DNA of 13,681 bases from Bacillota bacterium (GTDB taxonomy: Bacteria > Bacillota > Clostridia > Christensenellales > SZUA-584): the NCBI GenBank assembly GCA_023415915.1, contig JAEZIZ010000030.1:1-13681 (forward strand). Direction: 5' to 3'. A program made the translations under genes and the position numbers. Positions 8,056-13,681 of the stretch are shown here, piece after piece. Position 1 is the stretch's first letter. Each line of letters opens with the position of its first letter. The notes beneath the pieces were generated by a model that did not search any database, was not told the DNA's origin, and saw nothing but the letters and a program-made list of their open reading frames with translations.

Positions 8056-8080
8056 AAAAAGGACGGGAACGTCCTTTTTT
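8056..8080 (+). terminator. intrinsic terminator of the redox cluster
   Basis: AAAAAGGACG and CGTCCTTTTT form a 10-bp stem around a GGAA tetraloop, ending in a run of six T. It lies 18 bp after the fprA stop. The A-rich 5' arm could also work weakly on the minus strand. Confidence 0.9.
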
Positions 8081-8173
8081 ACTTATAGTAAAACCTCCGA
8101 ATTTGAAAACCTCTCAACTTGCTGACAAAATTTCCATCCGAAAAAAACAAAAATAAAACTAGAATATTAACAT

Positions 8174-8302
8174 GCCCTTCATCTGGACTCTGCCAGTGAA
8201 GGGCGAACAATAATTTATTAAATTCGCGCAGAAGCGCCCAGCCGCCCGTACCGAAGGTACAGGCTGGGCAAGACCCGATGACAAACATTAGTTTGTCATC
8301 GG
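8174..8302. other. cluster of three strong inverted repeats in the convergent intergenic region
   Basis: The 316-bp gap 8038-8353 has no credible gene. Between its terminators lie three hairpins. (a) 8174-8204: GCCCTTCA, one bulged T, CTGG, 6-nt loop, CCAG, TGAAGGGC. (b) 8236-8269: outer stem GCCCAGCC/GGCTGGGC with inner stem GTACC/GGTAC, separated by an asymmetric internal loop. (c) 8275-8302: perfect 12-bp stem CCGATGACAAAC/GTTTGTCATCGG with ATTA loop. None has a tight T-tract on either strand, so simple termination does not explain all of them. On the minus strand, (a) is followed 16-35 nt later by a T-rich run. They might be stabilisers of 3' ends, a structured RNA, REP-like elements or attachment sites. 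Confidence 0.7.
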
Positions 8303-8305
8303 TTT

Positions 8306-8333
8306 AAAAGAGGCTTCACATTCGTAAAGCCTC
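8306..8333 (-). terminator. intrinsic terminator of the sodium:solute symporter gene
   Basis: Read on the minus strand, GAGGCTT pairs with AAGCCTC over a 10-nt loop that can add two more pairs (AC/GT) after a mismatch. TTTT follows directly. It lies 20 bp beyond the symporter stop codon. Confidence 0.7.
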
Positions 8334-8353
8334 CCGTGAATCTTCTATCTGTC

Positions 8354-9862
8354 TTAAACCTGCGCTTCCGGCACTTCCTGCCCGAACACGCTCTTTATAT
8401 GCTCCGTGCTGAACTTGGCGGATACAACGCTGACAACAGGCGTTATTATCAGCGACGCTATCATCGCCATAGCGCCAATAGCGGGCGGGCTCATCCATTT
8501 GGGCAGTATGCCGCCAACCGCATTGAGTATCATCAGCGGCACCGTTATGCCGAGGCCTACTATGAATCCGCTCCATGCTCCCGCCTTCGTCATTCCTTTC
8601 CACCTTACGCCGTACAAAAACGGCGCGAGGAAACAGCCCGAAAGCGCGCCCCACGAATAAGACATCAATGTAACGATTGCGGCGGGCTGCAGCAGCGCTA
8701 TCGCGAGCGATACCGCGACGAACACCGCGCACAGCGAGCGCATCCACACCATTACCTTTTTATCTTCCATATCCGGCTTTAATACCCCCTTTATAAGGTC
8801 CATAGAAATCGACGACGACGATACGAGGACTAAAGACGACAGCGTAGACATAGAAGCCGAGAGCAGCAGCATCAGTATCAGCCCGAGCATCACCGGCGGC
8901 AGCGCCTGGCCTAAAACCTGCCCCATTATGTTGTCGGGGTTAGTCGCGTCAATACCGGGGAAAAGCCGTCCGAAACCGCCCACAAAGTATGCGCAGCCTC
9001 CGATGACGAGCGCAAACAGCGTGGAGATAACCGTGCCCCTCTTTATAGCCTTTGTGTCGCGTATCGCGTAAAACTTATGCACCATCTGCGGCAGCCCCCA
9101 TGTGCCAAGCGACGTCAGCAGTATCAGCGATACAAGCCCGACGGCGTTTTCCGGCGAACCGAACGGAGCGGCAAGCCCCGGCCCAATCTCCGGAATCTCG
9201 GCAAGCTTTGAGAGCCCAGCCGACAGCCCGCCGACAGCCTCGTTGCCCAGCACCATAAACACCATTATCACGACGCCCACTATCATTACGAAGCCCTGTA
9301 CAAAGTCGGCGAGCGCCGTCGCTACGTAGCCTCCTATAAGCAGGTAGAAAGCCGTGATGAGCGCCATCGCGGCCATGCAGTATTCGTATGTGAGGCCTAT
9401 AGGCTTGAATATCATTTCAAAGAAGTAGCCTAGCCCCTGATATACGCTCGCGCAATAGGGCACGAGAAAAATGAATATCAGCAGCGCCGCGAGTATCTTC
9501 ATGTTCTGCGACTGGTAGCGCTTTTTGAAGAAGTCGGGCATAGTGGAGGCGTCGAGCCTGTGCGTTATCTCCCGCGTGGGCTTCGCCATCAGCAGCCACA
9601 CCACAAGCGTGCCTATAACAGCATTTGCTATGCCTACCCATGTAACGCTTACGCCCATGCTCCAGCCGAACTTTCCTGCATATCCCATGAATATGACCGC
9701 AGAAAAATACGTCGTGCCATAGGCGAACGCCGTCATCCAGGCGCCCATTTTACGGCCGCCTAAAAAGAAATCGTTAAGCGTTTTTGCTTTACGCCGCGAA
9801 TATACAGCGACAGCGGCAATGATGAGTACATAGATACAAAATATGATGATCTGTTCAACCAT
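8354..9862 (-). CDS. sodium:solute symporter (SSF family)
   Basis: This 502-residue polytopic membrane protein has about 12-13 hydrophobic helices. Family marks include 'DFFLGGRKMGAWMTAFAYG' at 31-49 after the first helix, 'TYFSAVIFMGYAGKFGW' at 51-67 and 'SASMSTLSSLVLVSSS' at 335-350, whose Ser339-Thr340 match the Na+-site Ser-Thr of PutP-type carriers. It should import a small organic solute with Na+; proline, pantothenate or another carboxylate are possible but the sequence does not decide. A start 48 bp further upstream is open, but ATG 9862 follows GGAAGGAAGG at ideal spacing and begins directly at the first helix, so I use it. The gene has its own promoter with an overlapping palindrome (9933-9966) and a terminator, so it looks separately regulated from the patatin gene upstream. 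Confidence 0.9.
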   Translation of the reverse strand: MVEQIIIFCIYVLIIAAVAVYSRRKAKTLNDFFLGGRKMGAWMTAFAYGTTYFSAVIFMGYAGKFGWSMGVSVTWVGIANAVIGTLVVWLLMAKPTREITHRLDASTMPDFFKKRYQSQNMKILAALLIFIFLVPYCASVYQGLGYFFEMIFKPIGLTYEYCMAAMALITAFYLLIGGYVATALADFVQGFVMIVGVVIMVFMVLGNEAVGGLSAGLSKLAEIPEIGPGLAAPFGSPENAVGLVSLILLTSLGTWGLPQMVHKFYAIRDTKAIKRGTVISTLFALVIGGCAYFVGGFGRLFPGIDATNPDNIMGQVLGQALPPVMLGLILMLLLSASMSTLSSLVLVSSSSISMDLIKGVLKPDMEDKKVMVWMRSLCAVFVAVSLAIALLQPAAIVTLMSYSWGALSGCFLAPFLYGVRWKGMTKAGAWSGFIVGLGITVPLMILNAVGGILPKWMSPPAIGAMAMIASLIITPVVSVVSAKFSTEHIKSVFGQEVPEAQV

Positions 9863-9932
9863 AAGAAAACCTTCCTTCCATACTACGGTTTTTAGGAAAT
9901 AAAAAAACACCTGCCATACTACATTTCTTCCA

Positions 9933-9966
9933 ACTGTATATTACTATACAGTGTATGAATATGCAA
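9933..9966 (-). promoter_or_regulatory. promoter of the symporter gene with overlapping palindromic operator
   Basis: On the minus strand TTGCAT (9966-9961) and TAATAT (9943-9938) are separated by 17 bp, a good vegetative promoter about 70 bp before the symporter start. An inverted repeat, ACTGTATA and TATACAGT separated by 4 bp (9933-9952), covers the -10 element and the expected start point. This is the standard geometry of a repressor site. The TGTATA/TATACA core is of the kind used by GntR- and MarR-like dimers, but the regulator is not identified. Confidence 0.6.
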
Positions 9967-10005
9967 GCGTCAAATATAAAAACAGATGATATAAACGTTT
10001 TTGCG

Positions 10006-10767
10006 CTATCCCACGAGCTCTTTTATCCTGGCGAGGTTATCCATCGCCGTGCGTTCGCCTATGCGCAGCACGTTTTCCACGCTCTTAAAATAATGCGTGG
10101 GGTATCCTTCGAGCGCGGGCTTCAGCATTATGTCACTATATTGCTCGCACAGGCGGCTGTTGGCGTTAGTGCTTATGTTGAGCGCCGTTATCATCACCTT
10201 AAGCCTTTTAGTGCTGCGCGTGCCCCTTGTCTTATCCGAGTTTAAGTCTATGCCCACCACCTTTTCGGCGCCCATCTCCCGAACCGCTTCCGTGGGTATG
10301 CTGCGCAGCGTCCCGCCGTCTATGTATGTTCTGTCCCCTATCCTGACCGGCTGGAATATTCCGGGCACGGCGCAGCTCGCCGATACCGCCGCGGACACCC
10401 TGCCGCGATTTAAAGTTTCAAGCGTCCCGCGCTCTAAATCCACCGCTGTCGCGCAAAAAGGCTTGTTTAAATCGTCGAACGTTTTGCCTTTTAGGAAGTG
10501 GTCCGCCAAATCCTGCACGACTCGCGGCTCTATGTACGTTAACAGCGTTTTCGCAGGCAGCCTTTGCTTTATGTCGAGCACGTATTCGTACAGCTTTCGC
10601 CACGGTATACCCGCAGCATATAGCGCCCCCGCAATCGCGCCCGCCGAATTGCCCGCCACATAATCGAAATCCACGCCGTACTCCTGAAATACCCTTATGG
10701 CGCCCACATGCGCTATGCCGCGCGTGCCGCCCCCGCCGAATGCTATGCCTGTCTTTGCCTTCCCCAT
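10006..10767 (-). CDS. patatin-like phospholipase (RssA/YlbK-type serine hydrolase)
   Basis: This 253-residue protein consists of one patatin domain. It has the oxyanion-loop motif GGGGTRG (11-17), the nucleophile elbow GNSAG with Ser41, and the catalytic dyad Asp150 in 'YIDGG'. 'FGGGGTRGIAHVGAIRVF' at the N-terminus is typical of bacterial patatin proteins, and no signal peptide or membrane helix is seen, so it is probably cytoplasmic or peripheral to the inner face. The expected activity is lipid acyl hydrolysis (phospholipase A or lysophospholipase); the physiological substrate is unknown. The start follows AAGGGTGA by about 5 bp. It is divergent from the serpin gene across a 171-bp gap, and lies 143 bp upstream of the symporter on the same strand with no visible terminator between them, so some read-through is possible. 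Confidence 0.93.
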   Translation of the reverse strand: MGKAKTGIAFGGGGTRGIAHVGAIRVFQEYGVDFDYVAGNSAGAIAGALYAAGIPWRKLYEYVLDIKQRLPAKTLLTYIEPRVVQDLADHFLKGKTFDDLNKPFCATAVDLERGTLETLNRGRVSAAVSASCAVPGIFQPVRIGDRTYIDGGTLRSIPTEAVREMGAEKVVGIDLNSDKTRGTRSTKRLKVMITALNISTNANSRLCEQYSDIMLKPALEGYPTHYFKSVENVLRIGERTAMDNLARIKELVG

Positions 10768-10838
10768 AACATCACCCTTATATACTATGCGAAATAAGGA
10801 ACGGCTGGTTACTTATGATAGATACTGCGGCGCTGCTT

Positions 10839-10868
10839 TTGACCGCTTTTAACATATGGTATTACAAT
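10839..10868 (+). promoter_or_regulatory. candidate promoter of the serpin gene
   Basis: TTGACC (10839-10844) and TACAAT (10863-10868) are separated by 18 bp, about 70 bp upstream of the serpin start. Each hexamer matches 5 of 6 consensus positions. Confidence 0.5.
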
Positions 10869-10938
10869 AATAGAGGCAAGCCATGGAACATACGCTCAAT
10901 TCTTTGCGTCTTACGGTAAGAGGAAGGGAGAATGAAAA

Positions 10939-12195
10939 ATGAAAAAGATTTTATTTACTGTATTTTCTGTATTACTGATGCTTTCCGCGTGTTCGCCGGC
11001 AGCTTCCGGTCCGTCGTCTTCGCAGGGCGTTAAAGGCATAAGCTACCGCGCCGAACTTAAAGCACAGCCCATTGAGTCTTTGGGAGCCGATTTTGTGTCG
11101 GGAATAAACTCGTTCGGGTTAAAATCCGCCGCGCTGCTTTACAACAGCGAGCATAATCTCGCCGTCTCTCCCGTGAGCTTAGAGCTCGCGCTCGCCATGG
11201 CGCGCATGGGCGCCGGCGGCTTAACTGCGGAAGAGATGACTAAAGCGCTCGGGCTTTCCGGGCTAAGCGACGAAGATATCACCGCAGCGTGCCGCTCGCT
11301 TATGTGGCGCGCCAACACAGGCGGCATGGAAGCCGCTAACTCCATATGGCTCGATAAAAGTTATCCGTTCAGCGAAGGCTTTGTTAACACATGCACAGGC
11401 GACTTCATGGCCGACGCGTTTCCGCTCGAGATACCCGGAGCAATGAACGCGATTAATGCGTGGGCAAGCGAAAAGACGCACGGAAAGATAGACGGAATAA
11501 TACCGCAGGAGCTGGATCCGTTAACAAAACTCGTGCTGTGCAACGCCCTTTATTTCCTTGGCGACTGGACGGTGCCTTTTGACGCGAACTACACCTACGA
11601 CGACTATTTTGCAGCCCCTTCGGGCAAGGTCAAAGTATCGTTCATGAACGACGACCGCGGCCTACCCTACTACTCCGACGATAAATTCTCAATGATATCT
11701 CTTTCGTTCAAAAACGAGGAGGGTGAAGGCAAATACGCGATGGCTTTCCTGCTGCCCGCCGAAGGCTCGGACGTCGCCGCTATGCTCTCGTCGCTTTCCG
11801 CGGAAAGCTTCTCCGCAGCGCTATCCGGCATGACCCCGCAGCAGGTGGATATAAAGCTGCCTAAGTTTGAATACTCGTTTTCTACTTCGTTCAAACAGAC
11901 GCTTACATCGCTCGGCATGAACGAGGCCTTCAAAGCAAGCGCTGATTTTTCCGGCATGACGGGCGGCGATAACGAACTCTATATAGACGACGTGCTGCAC
12001 AAATGCTATATAAAAATAGACGAACTGGGCGCGGAAGCCGCCGCCGTCACTGCGGTAGTGATGGAGGCAGGCGCGATGCCGCCGGAGGAGATACGCGAGT
12101 TCCACGCCGACAGGCCTTTCGTATTTGCCATCTACTCGCAGGAGGACGGCGCTATAGCGTTCCTAGGCGTTGTGAACAATCCGGCGCAGGAGTGA
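10939..12195 (+). CDS. lipoprotein serpin (serine protease inhibitor family)
   Basis: This 418-residue protein has a lipoprotein signal peptide (MKKILFTVFSVLLMLSAC, lipidated Cys18), then a short Ser/Gly/Pro/Ala linker and a full serpin domain from about residue 50. Serpin marks are 'NSEHNLAVSPVSLELALAMA' near the N-terminus, 'LVLCNALYFLGDW' in the middle, and the C-terminal 'ADRPFVFAIYS...AIAFLGVVNNP'. The reactive-centre hinge begins at Glu362 (P17), with Gly364 (P15) and small residues 365-369, which is the composition of inhibitory serpins able to insert the loop. Counting 17 residues places P1-P1' near Gly378-Ala379, suggesting elastase- or subtilisin-like targets rather than trypsin-like ones. 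It should sit on the outer membrane face of the cell and trap extracellular proteases. The start follows AGGAAGGGAG by 8 bp. It has its own promoter and terminator. Confidence 0.95.
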   Translation: MKKILFTVFSVLLMLSACSPAASGPSSSQGVKGISYRAELKAQPIESLGADFVSGINSFGLKSAALLYNSEHNLAVSPVSLELALAMARMGAGGLTAEEMTKALGLSGLSDEDITAACRSLMWRANTGGMEAANSIWLDKSYPFSEGFVNTCTGDFMADAFPLEIPGAMNAINAWASEKTHGKIDGIIPQELDPLTKLVLCNALYFLGDWTVPFDANYTYDDYFAAPSGKVKVSFMNDDRGLPYYSDDKFSMISLSFKNEEGEGKYAMAFLLPAEGSDVAAMLSSLSAESFSAALSGMTPQQVDIKLPKFEYSFSTSFKQTLTSLGMNEAFKASADFSGMTGGDNELYIDDVLHKCYIKIDELGAEAAAVTAVVMEAGAMPPEEIREFHADRPFVFAIYSQEDGAIAFLGVVNNPAQE

Positions 12196-12238
12196 CGCAT
12201 CAATTACGCCGCGGCTTTATATGAACACTATCCGCACG

Positions 12239-12266
12239 AAACGCAGGAAAAACGCCTGCGTTTTTT
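12239..12266 (+). terminator. intrinsic terminator of the serpin gene
   Basis: AAACGCAGG (12239-12247) pairs with CCTGCGTTT (12255-12263) over a 7-nt A-rich loop, and the T-run continues to 12266. It is 43 bp after the serpin stop. Confidence 0.9.
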
Positions 12267-12324
12267 ATTATTTACAAGATACCGCCCAGCAGCCTGTCTT
12301 AACCTTTAATATATTTCCAATGTG

Positions 12325-12333
12325 TGGTATACT
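12325..12333 (+). promoter_or_regulatory. extended -10 promoter of the first flavoprotein gene
   Basis: TGGTATACT is an extended -10 (TGn followed by TATACT), about 30 bp upstream of the start. A weak -35-like TTTAAT lies 17 bp before it (12305-12310). The inverted repeat seen at the second copy's promoter is absent here. Confidence 0.55.
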
Positions 12334-12364
12334 ATGTATATTATTATAGAAATGGAGGCCTTAT

Positions 12365-13012
12365 ATGAAAGTCATAGCTATCAACGGCAGCCCCAGAAAG
12401 CAATGGAACACCGCAATGCTGCTGCAGTCGGCGCTCAACGGCGCGGCGGCGGCGGGCGCGGAGACAGAGCTTATACATCTGTATGATATCAATTTTAAGG
12501 GCTGCACAAGCTGCTTTGAATGCAAGCGTATCGGTTCAAACAGCTACGGGCGCTGCGCGATGAACGACGCCCTTACCCCCGTGCTTGAGTCGTTTGGGCA
12601 AGCGGACGCCGCCATATTCGGCTCGCCACTCTATTTCGGCAACATAAGCGGAGAATTGAAATCGTTCCTTGAACGGCTGTGGTTCCCCTATCTGATGTAC
12701 ACAAAAAAGCTGGAGCGTTCGCTGTTTCCCCGCACATTAAACACGCTGTTCGTATATACGTCCAACGCGCCCGAAGGTCAGATAATGATTAGCGGCCTCG
12801 ATAAGTTTCTCTCCGGCAACGAACGCATGTGCGCGATGCTCTTCAAAGGCAAATCGAGCTCGTATTACTGCACCGAGACGTTGCAGTTCGACGACTATTC
12901 AAAATACGTTTCCGACATGTTCGACGAAAATTCGCGCATCCGCCGCAGAGACGAGGTATTCCCCAAGCAGCTGCTCGACCTATATGAGCTGGGCGAAGGT
13001 CTGTTAAGCTGA
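12365..13012 (+). CDS. flavodoxin-fold NAD(P)H-dependent FMN oxidoreductase with four-Cys motif, copy 1
   Basis: This 215-residue cytoplasmic protein belongs to the NADPH-dependent FMN reductase/iron-sulfur flavoprotein superfamily. The N-terminal strand and phosphate loop INGSPRK-x-x-NT (6-16) bind FMN phosphate, and 'AAIFGSPLYFGNISGELKSFLERL' (two segments, 81-104) is the usual flavin-contacting region. Between them Cys47, Cys50, Cys53 and Cys64 form C-x2-C-x2-C-x10-C. In iron-sulfur flavoproteins a compact Cys cluster at this position holds a [4Fe-4S] centre, but with a shorter last spacing, so a cluster here is plausible and unproven. Arg11, Lys12 and Trp14 are kept in both copies. GGAGG sits 6 bp before the ATG. 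A paralogue begins 167 bp downstream. The substrate (quinone, nitro compound, metal or electron carrier) cannot be told. Confidence 0.88.
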   Translation: MKVIAINGSPRKQWNTAMLLQSALNGAAAAGAETELIHLYDINFKGCTSCFECKRIGSNSYGRCAMNDALTPVLESFGQADAAIFGSPLYFGNISGELKSFLERLWFPYLMYTKKLERSLFPRTLNTLFVYTSNAPEGQIMISGLDKFLSGNERMCAMLFKGKSSSYYCTETLQFDDYSKYVSDMFDENSRIRRRDEVFPKQLLDLYELGEGLLS

Positions 13013-13111
13013 CTGATAGAGGTCAGCATGCCCTGCTATATGCATTCTTCGCGCCGTTTCTTTTACAAATGGTATTATTATTGCTTCCATTATTTCATGT
13101 GTAACATTTTT

Positions 13112-13165
13112 GCGAAATGTTTCGCTGTAATTCAATTTTTGTGTTATAATGTTATAATATAACAC
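13112..13165 (+). promoter_or_regulatory. promoter/operator of the second flavoprotein gene
   Basis: Two extended -10 elements, each TGTTATAAT, lie 8 bp apart (TATAAT at 13145-13150 and 13153-13158). They sit inside an inverted repeat with arms GTGTTATA (13141-13148) and TATAACAC (13158-13165), so a bound regulator would cover the polymerase contact region. Upstream, another dyad, GCGAAA-TG-TTTCGC (13112-13125), could be a second site. No strong -35 is seen, consistent with extended -10 use or with an activator. The start codon is 15 bp downstream of the repeat. Confidence 0.55.
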
Positions 13166-13179
13166 AGCGGAGGTAAGAC

Positions 13180-13681
13180 ATGAAAATAATCGCATACAAT
13201 GCAAGCCCGCGGAAGCAATGGAACACAGCGATGCTGCTCGAATCGGCGCTCAAGGGCGCTGCCTCAGCGGGGGCGCAAACCGAACTCATACATTTATACG
13301 ACCTTAATTACCATGGTTGCATTAGCTGCTTCGAATGCAAAAGGATAGGAGGACAAAGTTACGGACGGTGCGCGCTGAAGGACGATTTGTCCCCTGTGCT
13401 CGAATCGTTTAAAGAAGCGGACGCCGCTATTTTCGGCTCACCTATCTACTTTTGGAATGCCAGTGGCACGCTGCGCTCGTTCCTTGAGCGGTTGTGCTTT
13501 CCGTATGTTATATACACGAAAGACGAAGAGCGTTCTTTGTTTCCCCGCAGCATAAATACGCTGTTCGTGTACACATCAAACATGGCGGAAGATCTGCTTA
13601 AGACATCCATAGTCGGCCAGTCCCTTTCGTGCAACGAGTTCGTAAGCACGTCGGTGTTCAAAGGCAAATCGAGCTCGTATT
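13180..13681 (+). CDS. flavodoxin-fold FMN oxidoreductase with four-Cys motif, copy 2 (3' end outside window)
   Basis: The frame opens at ATG 13180 after CGGAGGT and runs off the window end with no stop, giving 167 residues. Aligned by eye with the preceding gene it needs no gap, and about 70% of residues are identical. Cys47, Cys50, Cys53 and Cys64 and the flanking FECKRIG and SYGRC are preserved. The FMN loop reads YNASPRK instead of INGSPRK, so the conserved Gly is Ala, which may weaken or alter flavin binding. Residues about 135-158 are strongly diverged, which would change the substrate pocket, after which the sequence is identical again. It has its own promoter/operator rather than simply following copy 1. 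The copies look like a duplicated pair with split regulation and perhaps split substrates. Confidence 0.87.
   Translation, partial: MKIIAYNASPRKQWNTAMLLESALKGAASAGAQTELIHLYDLNYHGCISCFECKRIGGQSYGRCALKDDLSPVLESFKEADAAIFGSPIYFWNASGTLRSFLERLCFPYVIYTKDEERSLFPRSINTLFVYTSNMAEDLLKTSIVGQSLSCNEFVSTSVFKGKSSSY

Noticed and set aside
8079..8288. 69-codon open frame on the minus strand in the hairpin region
   Set aside because: It runs through the hairpins and A-rich tract, lacks a ribosome binding site and resembles no protein; the base pairing explains the sequence better.
8174..8302. CRISPR array or tandem repeat interpretation of the hairpin cluster
   Set aside because: The three inverted repeats differ from one another in sequence and length, and there is no regular repeat-spacer pattern.
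10815..10919. 34-codon ORF upstream of the serpin, plus strand
   Set aside because: The only purine-rich box is about 14 bp from the ATG, it overlaps the likely serpin promoter, and the peptide shows no clear membrane or signal pattern. It could only be supported by conservation or ribosome profiling.
13008..13027. Hairpin GCTGAC/GTCAGC overlapping the stop of flavoprotein copy 1
   Set aside because: Only six base pairs with an 8-nt loop and no T-run; not enough to call a terminator.
13004..13204. 66-codon open frame on the minus strand
   Set aside because: It overlaps the promoter region and start of flavoprotein copy 2 and has no supporting start signal or recognisable content.

Overview
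The window reads as chromosome from an anaerobic, low-oxygen-adapted Firmicute, most likely Clostridia. The support is a rubredoxin and flavodiiron protein pair, a DUF1858 redox-disulfide protein, strong GGAGG-type ribosome binding sites, TATAAT-type promoters, a lipobox lipoprotein and intrinsic terminators. Base composition is moderate and isoleucine is written mostly as ATA, which is distinctive. No mobile element, CRISPR array, rRNA or tRNA was found. Assignment below class is not possible from this sequence alone.

Layout. (1) 1-4227, plus strand: the C-terminal part of a probable TetR-type regulator, then two translationally coupled ABC exporter half-transporters. Their NBD motifs show a heterodimer with one degenerate and one consensus ATP site. 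(2) 4374-5903, plus: a membrane-anchored or exported alkaline phosphatase. (3) 6023-8037, plus: a compact four-gene redox cluster of zinc-ribbon membrane protein, DUF1858 protein, rubredoxin (only 52 aa) and flavodiiron protein FprA, closed by a clear intrinsic terminator. It probably reduces O2 and/or NO. (4) 8038-8353: a non-coding gap between convergent genes holding terminators for both strands and a run of strong hairpins. (5) 8354-10767, minus: a sodium:solute symporter with its own promoter overlapped by a palindromic operator, preceded by a patatin-like phospholipase. (6) 10939-12195, plus: a lipoprotein serpin with an inhibitory-type hinge and its own terminator. (7) 12365-end, plus: two tandem paralogous flavodoxin-fold FMN oxidoreductases carrying a four-cysteine motif. 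The second is cut by the window edge and has a separate promoter embedded in an inverted repeat.

Most of the window is recognisable housekeeping or accessory metabolism. I see no clear novel multi-gene system. The least explained items are the hairpin cluster at 8174-8333, the duplicated four-Cys flavoproteins with their distinctive operator, the small zinc-ribbon membrane protein in the redox cluster, and the surface serpin.
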